A stretch of DNA of 43,875 nt from an uncultured Oscillospiraceae bacterium (lineage in GTDB: Bacteria > Bacillota > Clostridia > Oscillospirales > Oscillospiraceae): assembly GCA_944383165.1 (NCBI GenBank), contig CALWON010000110.1, forward strand, positions 1-43,875. Direction: 5' to 3'. The notes beneath the pieces were generated by a model. That model was given only the letters and a program-made list of their open reading frames with translations, did no database searches and was not told where the DNA came from. A program made the position numbers and the translations under genes. Position 1 is the stretch's first letter; every line of letters starts with the position of its first letter. Below, in pieces: positions 34,712-43,669 of this stretch.

Positions 34712-35539
34712 CTATTGTGTTACTAATTCACTACTGCGCTGACGGTGGCACAGCCATAAAAAGCCACCTAAACCACAGCCACCAATCACATTTCCAATGG
34801 TCACAGGGAGTAAATTCACAAAAAAGAAATTACTCCAATTCAAAGCACTTATGTCAACTCCCAATGTTACCGCTGCCTGGGCATACTGTGGAATTTCCAC
34901 TGCAAACAGACCTGCTATAATATAGTACATATTTGCGACACAGTGTTCAAATCCCCCTATGACAAAGAAGCTGATTGGGGCAATGATGCCCACAAAGCGA
35001 CCGATTGCATTTTTTTCGCTCAATCCTCCCATAACCGCAATACAGACCAGTACATTACACAATATACCTAAGACCACTGCTTGACCAAAAGGCAAGGAAC
35101 ACTTGGAAACAGCTACTTTTATGGTGTATGCAGCCAGCAAATGATCTGATAAGTTCAACTGCCCACTATATACTACCATTGCCCCTGACAACAAGGAACC
35201 AATAAAATTGCCTATGTACACAACGATGAGATTTTTAAGCATTGCCACTGGTGTGGTTGTACGCTCTAGTACAGAAATTGCAATGAGGCAGTTTCCTGTA
35301 AACAACTCTGCACCTGTAAAAATTACTATGGTCAGGGCAAATGGAAACAGCATCCCACAGACCACACGAGCCACGGACATGTTTGTCTGTGCATATGCTG
35401 CTGTGTTTGCCACCATCCCCCCCATTGCAATCAAAAAACCGGCAAATATCGCCAATAAAAAAACTCTCAGACATGGGCTATTCGTTTTTTTCCGCCCCAA
35501 ATCTTGATACATTGTCACAAATTCTGTTGGACTTAGCAC
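34712..35539 (-). CDS. Formate/nitrite transporter family (FNT) channel
   Basis: A 275-residue membrane protein with six hydrophobic helices, matching FocA/NirC. LSPTEFVTMYQDLGRKK opens it, GFLIAMGGMV and FPFALTIVIFTGAELFTGNCL match the first pore repeat, and GILCNVLVCIAVMG and SFFVIGGFEHCVANMYYI hold the second repeat with the conserved pore histidine in FEHCVANMY. I use the GTG at 35539 because AAAGGAG lies 11 bases upstream; the frame extends into the folC tail without a better site. It follows folC by 19 bp. Formate export is the natural role beside folate one-carbon genes; nitrite or hydrosulfide are alternatives. Confidence 0.9.
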   Translation of the reverse strand: MLSPTEFVTMYQDLGRKKTNSPCLRVFLLAIFAGFLIAMGGMVANTAAYAQTNMSVARVVCGMLFPFALTIVIFTGAELFTGNCLIAISVLERTTTPVAMLKNLIVVYIGNFIGSLLSGAMVVYSGQLNLSDHLLAAYTIKVAVSKCSLPFGQAVVLGILCNVLVCIAVMGGLSEKNAIGRFVGIIAPISFFVIGGFEHCVANMYYIIAGLFAVEIPQYAQAAVTLGVDISALNWSNFFFVNLLPVTIGNVIGGCGLGGFLWLCHRQRSSELVTQ

Positions 35540-35558
35540 AGGGGATATCACTCCTTTC

Positions 35559-36827
35559 TCAACAAAGCCCAAAGATATGCCGTGCTTCTCCCACCATATA
35601 CAGTGAGCCACATAGACAGATACAATCATCTTCTTCAGCCTGGTGTAATGCCAGTTCAATTGCCTGCGCCAAACCGCTAGTTGGAGTGGCAGACACTCCT
35701 CTATTTTGGAGCAACTGCGCCAACATCTGAGCTGACAACGCACGCTCACTATCTGGTGTAACAGTATAAAATGCCTTAGAAATTGGTACCATCTGGTCAA
35801 TCATATCCTGATAATCTTTGTCACCCAAAACACCAGTAATGAATATGAGCTTTTGATTGGGAAATAAACCGTCTAATGCAGTTCTCAATGCCTGAATACA
35901 CTGTGGGTTATGTCCACCATCCAAGACAACATAGGGTTTTCGATGAACCAATTCCATCCGACCAGCCCACTTTGCATTGGAAAGCCCCTTTTTTATGGAA
36001 TCTAATGTAATAGGATATCCTTTCTGTTCCAGTGCCCAAGATATGTCCAATGCAACCGCTGCATTTTTTAGCTGATACTGCCCTAACATCTGTGTTTTAA
36101 ACTCACCATATCCACGATAGGTGAATGTACTCCCCGTGATATCCTGCTCCAATGTAACCAGACTTTCAGGGTCTGTGATGACCAGAGGCACATGCAGCAT
36201 TTCACACCGCTTTTGTACCACTTCCATCACTTCATCTGTCTGGTGGTAGTGTACACAGGTACAGCCTGCTTTGATAATACCTGCCTTCTCTCCGGCAATG
36301 GCTGCCAGTGTATTTCCAAGCTGTTGGGTATGCTCCAATCCGATATTTGTAACTACTGCCACCTCAGGGGCAGGAATGATATTAGTAGAATCCATCCTTC
36401 CACCCAGTCCCACCTCTAATACGACTATATCGCATTGTTCCCTGGAGAAATACAACATGCCGATGGCTGTCATCAACTCAAATTCTGTTGGTTGTTCTTC
36501 CATTTTCTCCGCAACAGCCAGTACACGCTCCGTCAGCACAACCAATGTATCATCTGGCATAGGTATCCCATCAATTTGGAACCGCTCCTGAAAATTCCAT
36601 AGGTGTGGAGATGTAAAAAGCCCTGTTTTCAAATGAGAAGCAGTCAGAATTGCGGCAGTCATAGCAGCGGTAGAACCCTTTCCATTGGTTCCTGCAATAT
36701 GTACAAATTTGAGTGACTCATGAGGATTCCCTAATTTATACAATAACTCCCTTGTTCGCTCCAGACCGGGTTTTTGCCCCACCCATGCCCGCTCATGGAT
36801 GCGCTGTGCCGCCTGCTGTGCTGTCAT
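35559..36827 (-). CDS. folC: Folylpolyglutamate synthase / dihydrofolate synthase
   Basis: A 422-residue Mur-ligase-fold enzyme that adds glutamates to tetrahydrofolate (and in many bacteria makes dihydrofolate). The P-loop is FVHIAGTNGKGSTAAM, then FTSPHLWNFQERFQIDG, EVGLGGRMDSTN and the C-terminal DGGHNPQCIQALR. Length is typical (about 420). The ATG overlaps the hutD stop (ATGA). Its place among formiminofolate genes suggests that this copy serves one-carbon catabolism as well as general folate metabolism. Confidence 0.93.
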   Translation of the reverse strand: MTAQQAAQRIHERAWVGQKPGLERTRELLYKLGNPHESLKFVHIAGTNGKGSTAAMTAAILTASHLKTGLFTSPHLWNFQERFQIDGIPMPDDTLVVLTERVLAVAEKMEEQPTEFELMTAIGMLYFSREQCDIVVLEVGLGGRMDSTNIIPAPEVAVVTNIGLEHTQQLGNTLAAIAGEKAGIIKAGCTCVHYHQTDEVMEVVQKRCEMLHVPLVITDPESLVTLEQDITGSTFTYRGYGEFKTQMLGQYQLKNAAVALDISWALEQKGYPITLDSIKKGLSNAKWAGRMELVHRKPYVVLDGGHNPQCIQALRTALDGLFPNQKLIFITGVLGDKDYQDMIDQMVPISKAFYTVTPDSERALSAQMLAQLLQNRGVSATPTSGLAQAIELALHQAEEDDCICLCGSLYMVGEARHIFGLC

Positions 36828-37432
36828 CTACCTGCCTCCTTCCTATGAACAACTGCCACTAAAACCTTACAGCCAGATTCACTGTTTAAATACAATGGTT
36901 GGGCAATGGCATCCCGACACAAAAAACAGTGTCCCTGCTGAATGGTGCCTTCCTGCTCCATTGATAAATCTCCAGTGATACAATACAGTGCCAGTGCATG
37001 TATTCCACCTTCTTCTGGTGTAAGGACAGGCATCGTCCAAGTCATCGAGCCTCCTTGCTTTAGCTCCAGATATTGAACAAGCCCAGAACAAACCCCTTTG
37101 CGCACCATCAGATTGAAATCGGTACAGGTACCCCAAGATTCCACAGGTACTCCACCATCAAAGGCACAAACCTGTCCCAAAGCAAGGGGTTCTGGTGAGC
37201 TATCCCCCACCTTCAGGTCAATTTTTCCTCTCAACACAGAGAGAAGACGGTTATAGTCAGGCAGTGGGGTAAAATCTGAATGTTCCAATGCTACCTCAGC
37301 AGAACTCAATCTCCACAGGAAATCTCTTTTTGCATAGTCAGCTCCATCTGGTTCAATAGAAAGTTGGGTGGTTGTACCTCCTGACCATTGAGTTGTGATA
37401 TAGTCCTCCTGAGTTAATTTCATCCACTCCAT
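36824..37432 (-). CDS. hutD: HutD family protein
   Basis: A 202-residue cupin-like protein of the HutD family, associated with histidine utilisation. Signatures: WSGGTTTQLSIEPDGADYAK, then FLWRLSSAEVALEHSDFTPL (first barrel) and DYNRLLSVLRGKIDL, with a second barrel in the C-terminal half. A role in controlling histidine breakdown (possibly by sensing formiminoglutamate) is proposed for relatives but not settled. AGAGGTG precedes the ATG at 37432. It overlaps folC by four bases and is separated from the cyclodeaminase gene by 131 bp with a stem-loop. Confidence 0.85.
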   Translation of the reverse strand: MEWMKLTQEDYITTQWSGGTTTQLSIEPDGADYAKRDFLWRLSSAEVALEHSDFTPLPDYNRLLSVLRGKIDLKVGDSSPEPLALGQVCAFDGGVPVESWGTCTDFNLMVRKGVCSGLVQYLELKQGGSMTWTMPVLTPEEGGIHALALYCITGDLSMEQEGTIQQGHCFLCRDAIAQPLYLNSESGCKVLVAVVHRKEAGR

Positions 37433-37517
37433 ATAGACACCTCTATCTTATGGTGAAAAATCACAAAATTTACCTATATTTTCTGTTTATCTCTGTGACT
37501 GTATAGGGATATGGTAA

Positions 37518-37547
37518 TGCGCCCCTCTCTATGACAAAAGGGGCGCA
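37518..37547. promoter_or_regulatory. GC-rich stem-loop between cyclodeaminase and hutD
   Basis: TGCGCCCCT and AGGGGCGCA form a nine-pair stem with a 12-base loop, but no U-tract follows in either direction. It may be a processing site or partial attenuator that sets different levels of the two halves of the operon. Confidence 0.5.
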
Positions 37548-37563
37548 CCTTGTTGTCTAATAA

Positions 37564-38190
37564 TTACATTTGACTTACAACAGTCTCATAAATCTGGTCT
37601 GCTAGAGGCAATGCCTTAGCCAGGAGTGCCTCACCCTTTTGGCGGTAGTCCTCAGCCAGCTCCTTGTTTTTCAAACTACCAATGTTGATGAGGACATTGA
37701 GCCAAGCTCCCTGAATGGCAGCACGCAGAGAAAGGGCAGACACACCCAAATCACTGGCAGCACTATCATTGGACTTGCCTAAGATGGAAGCAGTCAACTC
37801 CAGTGTATCCACAGCCAACTCCATCATCTCAAATGGAGTTTTTGTGCAGCCCTCTAAACCAGCCTGAATGGCAGCAGAACGAGCTGCTTTTTCCTCATCG
37901 GTCTCCTTTGGCATACCAAAGGCAGCACTCACCACGTTGAATGCTTCTGTATCCCGGTCCATTACGTCCACAAACCGAGCCTTCAAATCAAGAGCTTTTT
38001 TCTGTGTTTCAGCAGCCAGCTCCTGATAATCAGCATACTTCTTCTTCCCTACGGTCAGACCACACACCATAGCAGTGAGGGCTGCACCCAGAGCACCCTC
38101 TAATGCAGCGGCAGAACCGCCTCCGGGCGCTGGGGCATCAGAAGCCAACAGGTCTACAAACTCAGATACTTTCAAATCTGCTAATTTCAT
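37564..38190 (-). CDS. Cyclodeaminase/cyclohydrolase family protein (formiminotetrahydrofolate cyclodeaminase)
   Basis: A 208-residue helical protein of the FTCD_C family. LASDAPAPGGGSAAALEGALGAAL (parts: DAPAPGGGSAAALEGALG) is the folate-binding signature, with FEMMELAVD and SNDSAASDLGVSALSLRAAI after it. It converts 5-formiminotetrahydrofolate to 5,10-methenyltetrahydrofolate with release of ammonia. In mammals this domain is fused to the transferase; here it is a separate gene 23 bp downstream of it. AAAGGAG precedes the ATG at 38190. Methenyl-THF cyclohydrolase activity is an alternative for this family. Confidence 0.92.
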   Translation of the reverse strand: MKLADLKVSEFVDLLASDAPAPGGGSAAALEGALGAALTAMVCGLTVGKKKYADYQELAAETQKKALDLKARFVDVMDRDTEAFNVVSAAFGMPKETDEEKAARSAAIQAGLEGCTKTPFEMMELAVDTLELTASILGKSNDSAASDLGVSALSLRAAIQGAWLNVLINIGSLKNKELAEDYRQKGEALLAKALPLADQIYETVVSQM

Positions 38191-38213
38191 AATGGTGTAA
38201 CTCCTTTTTCCTC

Positions 38214-39128
38214 TTATTTCATATCCAAAAGGTGATACTCCATAATCTGGTTATGGCAGTCAAAGTCACGAGCCTTCAGATAGAACTCAGCACAGTCAAT
38301 CATAGCCTTTGCAGGAGTCAAGCCTACAATCTCGCTATCAATGATGTAGGTGCCATAGCGTTCAGCCAGAGCACGCACCATCTCATACACAACATACAGG
38401 GGGGTATCCTCATAGTTGACCATGTTCATGGAAACCTGGGCAATGCCACGGTCCTCCATCATAAAGCCCATAGCCTTGCAGCTACGGAAACCACCAGAGG
38501 AGCCACGAATCACTTTTGCAATCTTCTTTGCCACTTCCACATCAGAAGTTGCCAAGTTGATGTTGAATGCAACCAGAGGCATACGGGCACCAATAGCAGT
38601 AATACCAGCAGTGGGATGGATGGCTCTCTCACCATAGTCAGGAGCCCACTCCTCCTGGAGCAGTTTTTCAGGCATTCCCTCAAACTCACCCTTGCGGCAG
38701 GTAGCCAGATTGCGACGCTCAGGGCGAGTAGCAGAATCCTCATAGAGGAAGGAAGGAACCTTCAGTTCATCCCAAATACGCTGTGCCACACGCTTGGACA
38801 GCTCAATGCACTCCTCTACTGTTACATCCTTGGACTGAGGCACAAATGGAATCACGTCTGTTGCACCCATACGCTTGTGCTCGCCCTTATGCTTTGTCAT
38901 ATCAATGCGCTCAGTGGCAACCTTGGTCAGCTGGAATGCCACTTCCTCAATGGCATCAATGTTGCCAATCAGAGTAAATACACAACGGTTGTGATTTCCA
39001 TCAGTCTGAGCATCAAACAGAGTACAGCCTGGTACGCTGTTTGCTACCTCTACCAGAGCATTGTAAGTTGCCTCATCCTTCTCTCTGCTGCAACTAAAAT
39101 TAGGGATACACTCTACCAGCTTAGCCAT
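38214..39128 (-). CDS. ftcD: Glutamate formimidoyltransferase
   Basis: A 304-residue FTCD N-terminal-type enzyme that moves the formimino group of N-formimino-L-glutamate (from histidine) to tetrahydrofolate. LVECIPNFSCSREKD opens it, DGNHNRCVFTLIG, MGATDVIPFVPQSKDVT and GITAIGARMPLVAFNINL are family motifs. The ATG at 39128 follows GGAGGAATC; the frame extends upstream to 39185 without a ribosome site. A strong promoter and a LysR-type box lie just upstream. Histidase, urocanase and imidazolonepropionase genes are not in the window. Confidence 0.95.
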   Translation of the reverse strand: MAKLVECIPNFSCSREKDEATYNALVEVANSVPGCTLFDAQTDGNHNRCVFTLIGNIDAIEEVAFQLTKVATERIDMTKHKGEHKRMGATDVIPFVPQSKDVTVEECIELSKRVAQRIWDELKVPSFLYEDSATRPERRNLATCRKGEFEGMPEKLLQEEWAPDYGERAIHPTAGITAIGARMPLVAFNINLATSDVEVAKKIAKVIRGSSGGFRSCKAMGFMMEDRGIAQVSMNMVNYEDTPLYVVYEMVRALAERYGTYIIDSEIVGLTPAKAMIDCAEFYLKARDFDCHNQIMEYHLLDMK

Positions 39129-39205
39129 TGTTGATTCCTCCAGATACTTATATTTTTTGGTTATGTTTTCTACTGAGGTTGCCAAACATCAGATGTACTA
39201 TGGTC

Positions 39206-39233
39206 ATTATAACAAATTTCACCAGGAATACAA
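39206..39233 (-). promoter_or_regulatory. Promoter of the formiminotransferase operon
   Basis: On minus, TTGTAT (39233-39228), 16 bases, TATAAT (39211-39206). The -10 is consensus. Transcription would start near 39199, about 70 bp before the ATG. Confidence 0.75.
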
Positions 39234-39256
39234 GCTATTATTTTTATATATTTGAT

Positions 39257-39271
39257 ATACCATGAAAGTAT
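39257..39271. promoter_or_regulatory. LysR-type binding box (ATAC-N7-GTAT)
   Basis: ATAC-CATGAAA-GTAT. Its centre lies about 65 bp before the predicted start of transcription, the usual place for a LysR activator's recognition site. The LysR gene ends just upstream (39279). Confidence 0.6.
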
Positions 39272-39278
39272 AGCTGCC

Positions 39279-40172
39279 CTACTGCCATTGGAATTGCTGT
39301 GCCATAGCAAGAAAAGACTTTGCACAGGATGGATAGTACAGACTACTGCTCCACACCAGAGTTGGATAAGAGCGAACCTGAATCCCTGCGATTGGTTTTG
39401 CATAAATATCGGGATTTGCCATGGTATCCACAATGGAACGTGGCAAAAAGCTGACCCCAAACCCAGCCTGTACCAACTGCATTGCCATAGGCGTATCATA
39501 ACAACGACAAACCACATTGGGTGTAATACCTTGCCGCTGACACTCACTGAGCAAATGATTGCTATATCCAAACAGGTCATCACTTCTCAAAAGACACATG
39601 GGAATATTTTGCAGATATGCAATCGGGATTTCTTGCTGTTCTGGACAGGGGTCTAGCTGCTGGGTCAACACCAACTCCACTGGGTCATCTCCCAAAACCT
39701 TCTCATGGAGACCACTTACTCCATCTGTAGAACCACGCAAAAACAGCACATGTAAATTGCCATGATTCAGGTCATCTAATAAATCTTTTGGAGAACCGAG
39801 GCGAATGTACAATTCCACTTGTGGAAACCGTTTATGATATTCTTGCAACAACCCCAATACCACTGGGGCATTGGAGTATAAAATCCCAATCTTCAACTGC
39901 CCACGAACTCCTGCATTCACATCTCGAACGCTGTCCACAATCATTCTGAGATGCTGAAACATGTGTTGGCTCTGCTCATAGAGGCTTTGACCTGCCTCTG
40001 TCAGTTCCACACCCTTGTTACTTCGAGTAAACAAACAGACACCCAATTCATCTTCCAGAAGGGCAATCTGTCTACTGATGGGTGGCTGTGCTACATGCAG
40101 GGAACGAGCTGCATTCGAAATGCTTTTACATTCAGCAACTGCACAAAAATATTCCAGTTGTTTGAAATTCAT
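39279..40172 (-). CDS. LysR-family transcriptional regulator
   Basis: A 297-residue LysR protein. MNFKQLEYFCAVAECKSISN and AARSLHVAQPPISRQIALLE form the winged helix-turn-helix, and the C-terminal two-lobed effector domain follows (VRGQLKIGILYSNAPVVLGL). It lies upstream of, and codirectional with, the formiminotransferase operon, with a LysR-type box between. It probably activates that operon in response to a histidine- or formate-related ligand; this is inferred. GGGGAGGG is near the ATG. Confidence 0.92.
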   Translation of the reverse strand: MNFKQLEYFCAVAECKSISNAARSLHVAQPPISRQIALLEDELGVCLFTRSNKGVELTEAGQSLYEQSQHMFQHLRMIVDSVRDVNAGVRGQLKIGILYSNAPVVLGLLQEYHKRFPQVELYIRLGSPKDLLDDLNHGNLHVLFLRGSTDGVSGLHEKVLGDDPVELVLTQQLDPCPEQQEIPIAYLQNIPMCLLRSDDLFGYSNHLLSECQRQGITPNVVCRCYDTPMAMQLVQAGFGVSFLPRSIVDTMANPDIYAKPIAGIQVRSYPTLVWSSSLYYPSCAKSFLAMAQQFQWQ

Positions 40173-40259
40173 AGCCCTCCCCTACCTTTCCATTCTCATC
40201 TTAACACAACCCCACCCAAAAAGCAAGTTCTGTTATGACATTTTGACAGCTTTAGACTC

Positions 40260-41426
40260 CTAATTTTGTTTCCCTTTGAATTGAGAAAAATCCTGCTTTT
40301 TCAATGCACATTCCAAAAGCTCCGGTAATTTTTCCGGCGCACATGCAAAACATGGAATTTTCATGGCTGAAATCCTTTGGGCTGTTGTTTCATCGTAGTA
40401 AGGTCTCTGACCTCCATCTGAAACTGCCAATAACACAATCACAGTCACACCATCCTCTTTCATTTCCCTCAAATGGTTCAAAAGCCCGGCACGGTTGCCT
40501 CCCTCCATCAAATCGGAAATCAGGAAGAAAATGGTTTTCGATGGGGTCTCCACAAATTGTCTGCAATAGGCAATGGACTTGGCAATATCTGTACCGCCGC
40601 CCATTTGAAATCCAAACAAAAGGTCTACAGGGTCTTGACACAGTTCTGTCAAATCCATAATCTGTGTGTCAAATGCCACAACATTGGTTTTGACCGAGGA
40701 AAGAGAAGCCAGAATACATGCCATAATGGAGGAATAGATGATAGACTCTCCCATAGAACCACTCTGGTCAATGTCCAAAATCACATGCCAACGGTTTGTT
40801 TTGGAAGCACGGTCAAAAAAATACACTCTCTCTGGTATAATGGCACCCAAGGTTGAGTTGTAATTCTTCAAGTTTCTTGCAATGGTATACTTGAAATCAA
40901 TGGCAGAAGCAGAGGGTAATGGAGAATGTTCTTTTTTATTCAAGGCAGCAGTCACAGCCCGTTGGATTTGCTGATTCATATTTTTATTGATTTCATCCAC
41001 AATTTTTTGGATAAATTTCCTTGCAGATTCTTTGGACTTTTTAGGAATCTGGTCTTTGAGCATCAGCAATGTAGATGCCATATTCATACTTGGCTCCAAA
41101 GTATCCAATAACTCTGGTTCTAATAATAATTGCTTCAACCCTTTGCGCTCAATGGCATCATTTTGGATAATGGCAACCATTTCAGAGTCAAAAAAGCTGC
41201 GTAAATCTCCCAACCATTTACTGATGTGGGGAGAGGATGGTCCTCTCCCCGCTCCTGCTCCTGATCCCAGTTGAGAGCTTTGATTTGCTCCATAAATTTC
41301 AGCCAATGCCTGGTCCATCAAAAGCTGGTCCTGTGACAGAGATGACATTCCCATATTGGTAAAATCCTGTTCGGTTTCTGCCCCAAGAATCAGCCGCCAG
41401 CGCTCCATTTGTTCTTTTTGTTGCAT
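40260..41426 (-). CDS. VWA-domain protein (MIDAS) of an AAA+/DUF5682 cassette
   Basis: A 388-residue protein. The N-terminal half is helical and charged (ERWRLILGAETEQDF, then FIQKIVDEINKNMNQQIQ). The C-terminal half is a von Willebrand A domain with a full metal site: DIDQSGSMGES (DxSxS), GGGTDIAKS (Thr) and LISDLMEGGNR (Asp). Such proteins pair with MoxR-type AAA+ ATPases as metal-dependent protein-binding modules. The start is the ATG at 41426 after AAAGGCGG; the frame is open further upstream inside the DUF5682 end, without a site. It is last in the cassette of three visible genes. Confidence 0.88.
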   Translation of the reverse strand: MQQKEQMERWRLILGAETEQDFTNMGMSSLSQDQLLMDQALAEIYGANQSSQLGSGAGAGRGPSSPHISKWLGDLRSFFDSEMVAIIQNDAIERKGLKQLLLEPELLDTLEPSMNMASTLLMLKDQIPKKSKESARKFIQKIVDEINKNMNQQIQRAVTAALNKKEHSPLPSASAIDFKYTIARNLKNYNSTLGAIIPERVYFFDRASKTNRWHVILDIDQSGSMGESIIYSSIMACILASLSSVKTNVVAFDTQIMDLTELCQDPVDLLFGFQMGGGTDIAKSIAYCRQFVETPSKTIFFLISDLMEGGNRAGLLNHLREMKEDGVTVIVLLAVSDGGQRPYYDETTAQRISAMKIPCFACAPEKLPELLECALKKQDFSQFKGKQN

Positions 41427-41442
41427 AAAAACCGCCTTTCTC

Positions 41443-43668
41443 TCAAATGTCACCAAAATCAAAATCATCAAGCCCATCCAACAGTGTAGTGGACTCATTC
41501 ATCAGTATATTTGCTGTTTGTTCAGGCTCCAAACCCCAGATTTCTCCCAGATTTTCTGCAATATCGCTTTTTTCGTTGGGCGAAAAATCAGAAAAGGCTC
41601 GACGTAAAAATACCAGTGCCCGTTTAAATTCTTCCTCATCCAAAGAACTCAAATAACCATCCAGTTCACGCCACAGAGAGAGCCGCATAATGAGGGAATA
41701 TCTGTTTTTTTGCGCCAATCCCTCAAACCAACCTGCGCCCAAATCGGCTGGCACACCCTTGGAAAGCCTGCGGGATACCTCTGTAGAGAGCAGGGTTTCA
41801 TCCACCAATCCACGCTCAATCAAGGTTGCCATAGCAAATCCTGAACATTTTGTGTTGATGTCGTCCCGGTTAGATATGGTTTCCAACAAGGAAATCCATT
41901 GTGTCTCATCCAGAAAATCATGGTCAATCTGAACACGATTGATGATGTCTATACTTTCCATCACACCTTTTGCCGCTTCATCATCACAAATACAGGAACT
42001 TTCCAAAATGAGACAAGCCCTCAAAAAGAGCTGTGATAACAGGGGTTCAATAGAATCTGATGCAAATTTACGCAAATCTCCATATCGAATCACATAGGAC
42101 AGTCTCTGGGCTGTTTTTGCAATTTCTTCAATGGCAGCCGTATCAATGGACAACATCTGCAAAGCTGACAGCGCATATTCTGTTGCCTTTGGTATCCCAC
42201 ATAGGAACGCATCTTCAAATACCTTTGCTGCCTCTGCAATCTCTGTACAGTTGTCTGCTCTGTCTTTCAGTTTATACAGGGCAGCCAGTTTGACCGTTTC
42301 CCCAAGCAGAGCCGCTTCTACCAGTTCAATTTCCGCCTCTGGTGTCCAGCTTAAAAACCAGGATTCGCCCCACACCGCATCACTTTTGTATTTGGTCAAG
42401 GTTCCAAACCGCACATCCAACACCCTCAACTGGTGCAAAAAGAAGGAGCGATTCAGGTCTAAAAAAGCAGATTTTTCTGACTTTACCTTTAGATTTTCCC
42501 TCAAATCCAAATCCAGACGCAGGGATTCTGGAGAGCGATATTTTTCCAGCTTCAGCTCTTTCAAATTTCGATAGAAGTCATCCTGAATGGAAGTTCTGCT
42601 CACACCGTCTGGAAGTTCTCCAATTTTTAAGCCAATTTCAACATTGGCGATAGAAACAGACAATTCCGACAGTTGCCCGTGTCCCATACAGGTAATAGCA
42701 GCATCTCTCAAATCCTGCAAAACAGGGTACCGACTGGAACGCATATAAGCCAATGTACGGGCAAGCCGCATAGCTTCAATCACTTCTGCGGCTGATACCA
42801 TGTGTCCCTGTTTTCTTTGATGGGCTGCCAGTCGTGTCAAATATTCGTAGCCAGCATTTTCCGGCTTTTCAGAGCAAAACGCCTTCCAAAGCAGTTCAAA
42901 ATAGGCAGGTGCTGTATTTCCTGCACCATAACCAGAACGCTGTGATAAACGGTAATAGGAATAGGGCATCAGTGTAATGTTGGATGGAACACTCGGAAGG
43001 GATTTTTCTTCCTCATCGCTCAGCGGCTCATTGTGTTTCAGACCCTCCACATGATAAGCACCACAGACACAAAAAATGGTATCATACCCTTCCTCCTGTG
43101 CATGGACAATGCACCGCTTCATATAGGACTCTCGGATGTGGTTTTCAGCTTGTCTATATGGGGAATCTTCTGCACTCAAACGCAACTGCCGCCCAAATTC
43201 CTCCGCTGCTTCCAAATAGCCATCATTGAGTTGTTCAAATTTCCGTTCCCAGAATGTGTCATGGGATTCTTCCAACATGGTCTCTAGCTGATTGTATACC
43301 ACCTCTGTTGTCATACTGCTGTTATCCGCCTCATGTTCTGGTTCACTGATTGCCAAAAATACATGAGAAGGTAAATCCATAAACCGGCAGGGTATTTTGT
43401 TTTCATCTGCCCACAAAATTGCCTGGTATTCTGGGGAATATTCTGCAAATGGATAGAGCAATGTTTTGATGGGCATTTGTTCTGTGTATGCAAGAATGGC
43501 CGCAGGTAATTTGGTTTTTGGGTGACAAAACCAGTGCATCTGATCATTTAAGTCCGATGGACCTTCCACCAGAATCAAATCTGGTTTGATTTCATCTAGC
43601 TTTTTGCGTATCTGGTGTGCCGCAGCTGGTGAAAGATGCCTGACACCAAAAAACACAGGTGTAGCCAT
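41443..43668 (-). CDS. DUF5682 family protein
   Basis: A 741-residue protein of the DUF5682 type. GVRHLSPAAAHQIRKKL (His11) and LILVEGPSDLND (Glu35) start it, and IFCVCGAYHVEGLKHNEPL lies at about residue 210. This trio (GxxH, E, GAxHxxGL) resembles the metal-site motifs of TraB/TIKI/EreA-like hydrolases; I offer that as an inference, not an established activity. The rest (about 230-741) is helical and repeat-like. It is known to occur with VWA and MoxR-type genes, as here. The ATG at 43668 follows AAGGAGCTGAACTGAT, two bases from the upstream stop, and the end lies 16 bp from the VWA start. Confidence 0.85.
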   Translation of the reverse strand: MATPVFFGVRHLSPAAAHQIRKKLDEIKPDLILVEGPSDLNDQMHWFCHPKTKLPAAILAYTEQMPIKTLLYPFAEYSPEYQAILWADENKIPCRFMDLPSHVFLAISEPEHEADNSSMTTEVVYNQLETMLEESHDTFWERKFEQLNDGYLEAAEEFGRQLRLSAEDSPYRQAENHIRESYMKRCIVHAQEEGYDTIFCVCGAYHVEGLKHNEPLSDEEEKSLPSVPSNITLMPYSYYRLSQRSGYGAGNTAPAYFELLWKAFCSEKPENAGYEYLTRLAAHQRKQGHMVSAAEVIEAMRLARTLAYMRSSRYPVLQDLRDAAITCMGHGQLSELSVSIANVEIGLKIGELPDGVSRTSIQDDFYRNLKELKLEKYRSPESLRLDLDLRENLKVKSEKSAFLDLNRSFFLHQLRVLDVRFGTLTKYKSDAVWGESWFLSWTPEAEIELVEAALLGETVKLAALYKLKDRADNCTEIAEAAKVFEDAFLCGIPKATEYALSALQMLSIDTAAIEEIAKTAQRLSYVIRYGDLRKFASDSIEPLLSQLFLRACLILESSCICDDEAAKGVMESIDIINRVQIDHDFLDETQWISLLETISNRDDINTKCSGFAMATLIERGLVDETLLSTEVSRRLSKGVPADLGAGWFEGLAQKNRYSLIMRLSLWRELDGYLSSLDEEEFKRALVFLRRAFSDFSPNEKSDIAENLGEIWGLEPEQTANILMNESTTLLDGLDDFDFGDI

Positions 43669-43669
43669 A

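Noticed and set aside
35540..35800. N-terminal extension of the formate-channel frame into folC
   Set aside because: The extension overlaps folC's conserved end and has no channel-like sequence; the GTG at 35539 has a good ribosome site.
38232..39134. A 300-residue frame on the plus strand opposite the formimidoyltransferase gene
   Set aside because: It is the antisense of a strongly recognisable enzyme, has no ribosome site, and has no domain I can recognise.
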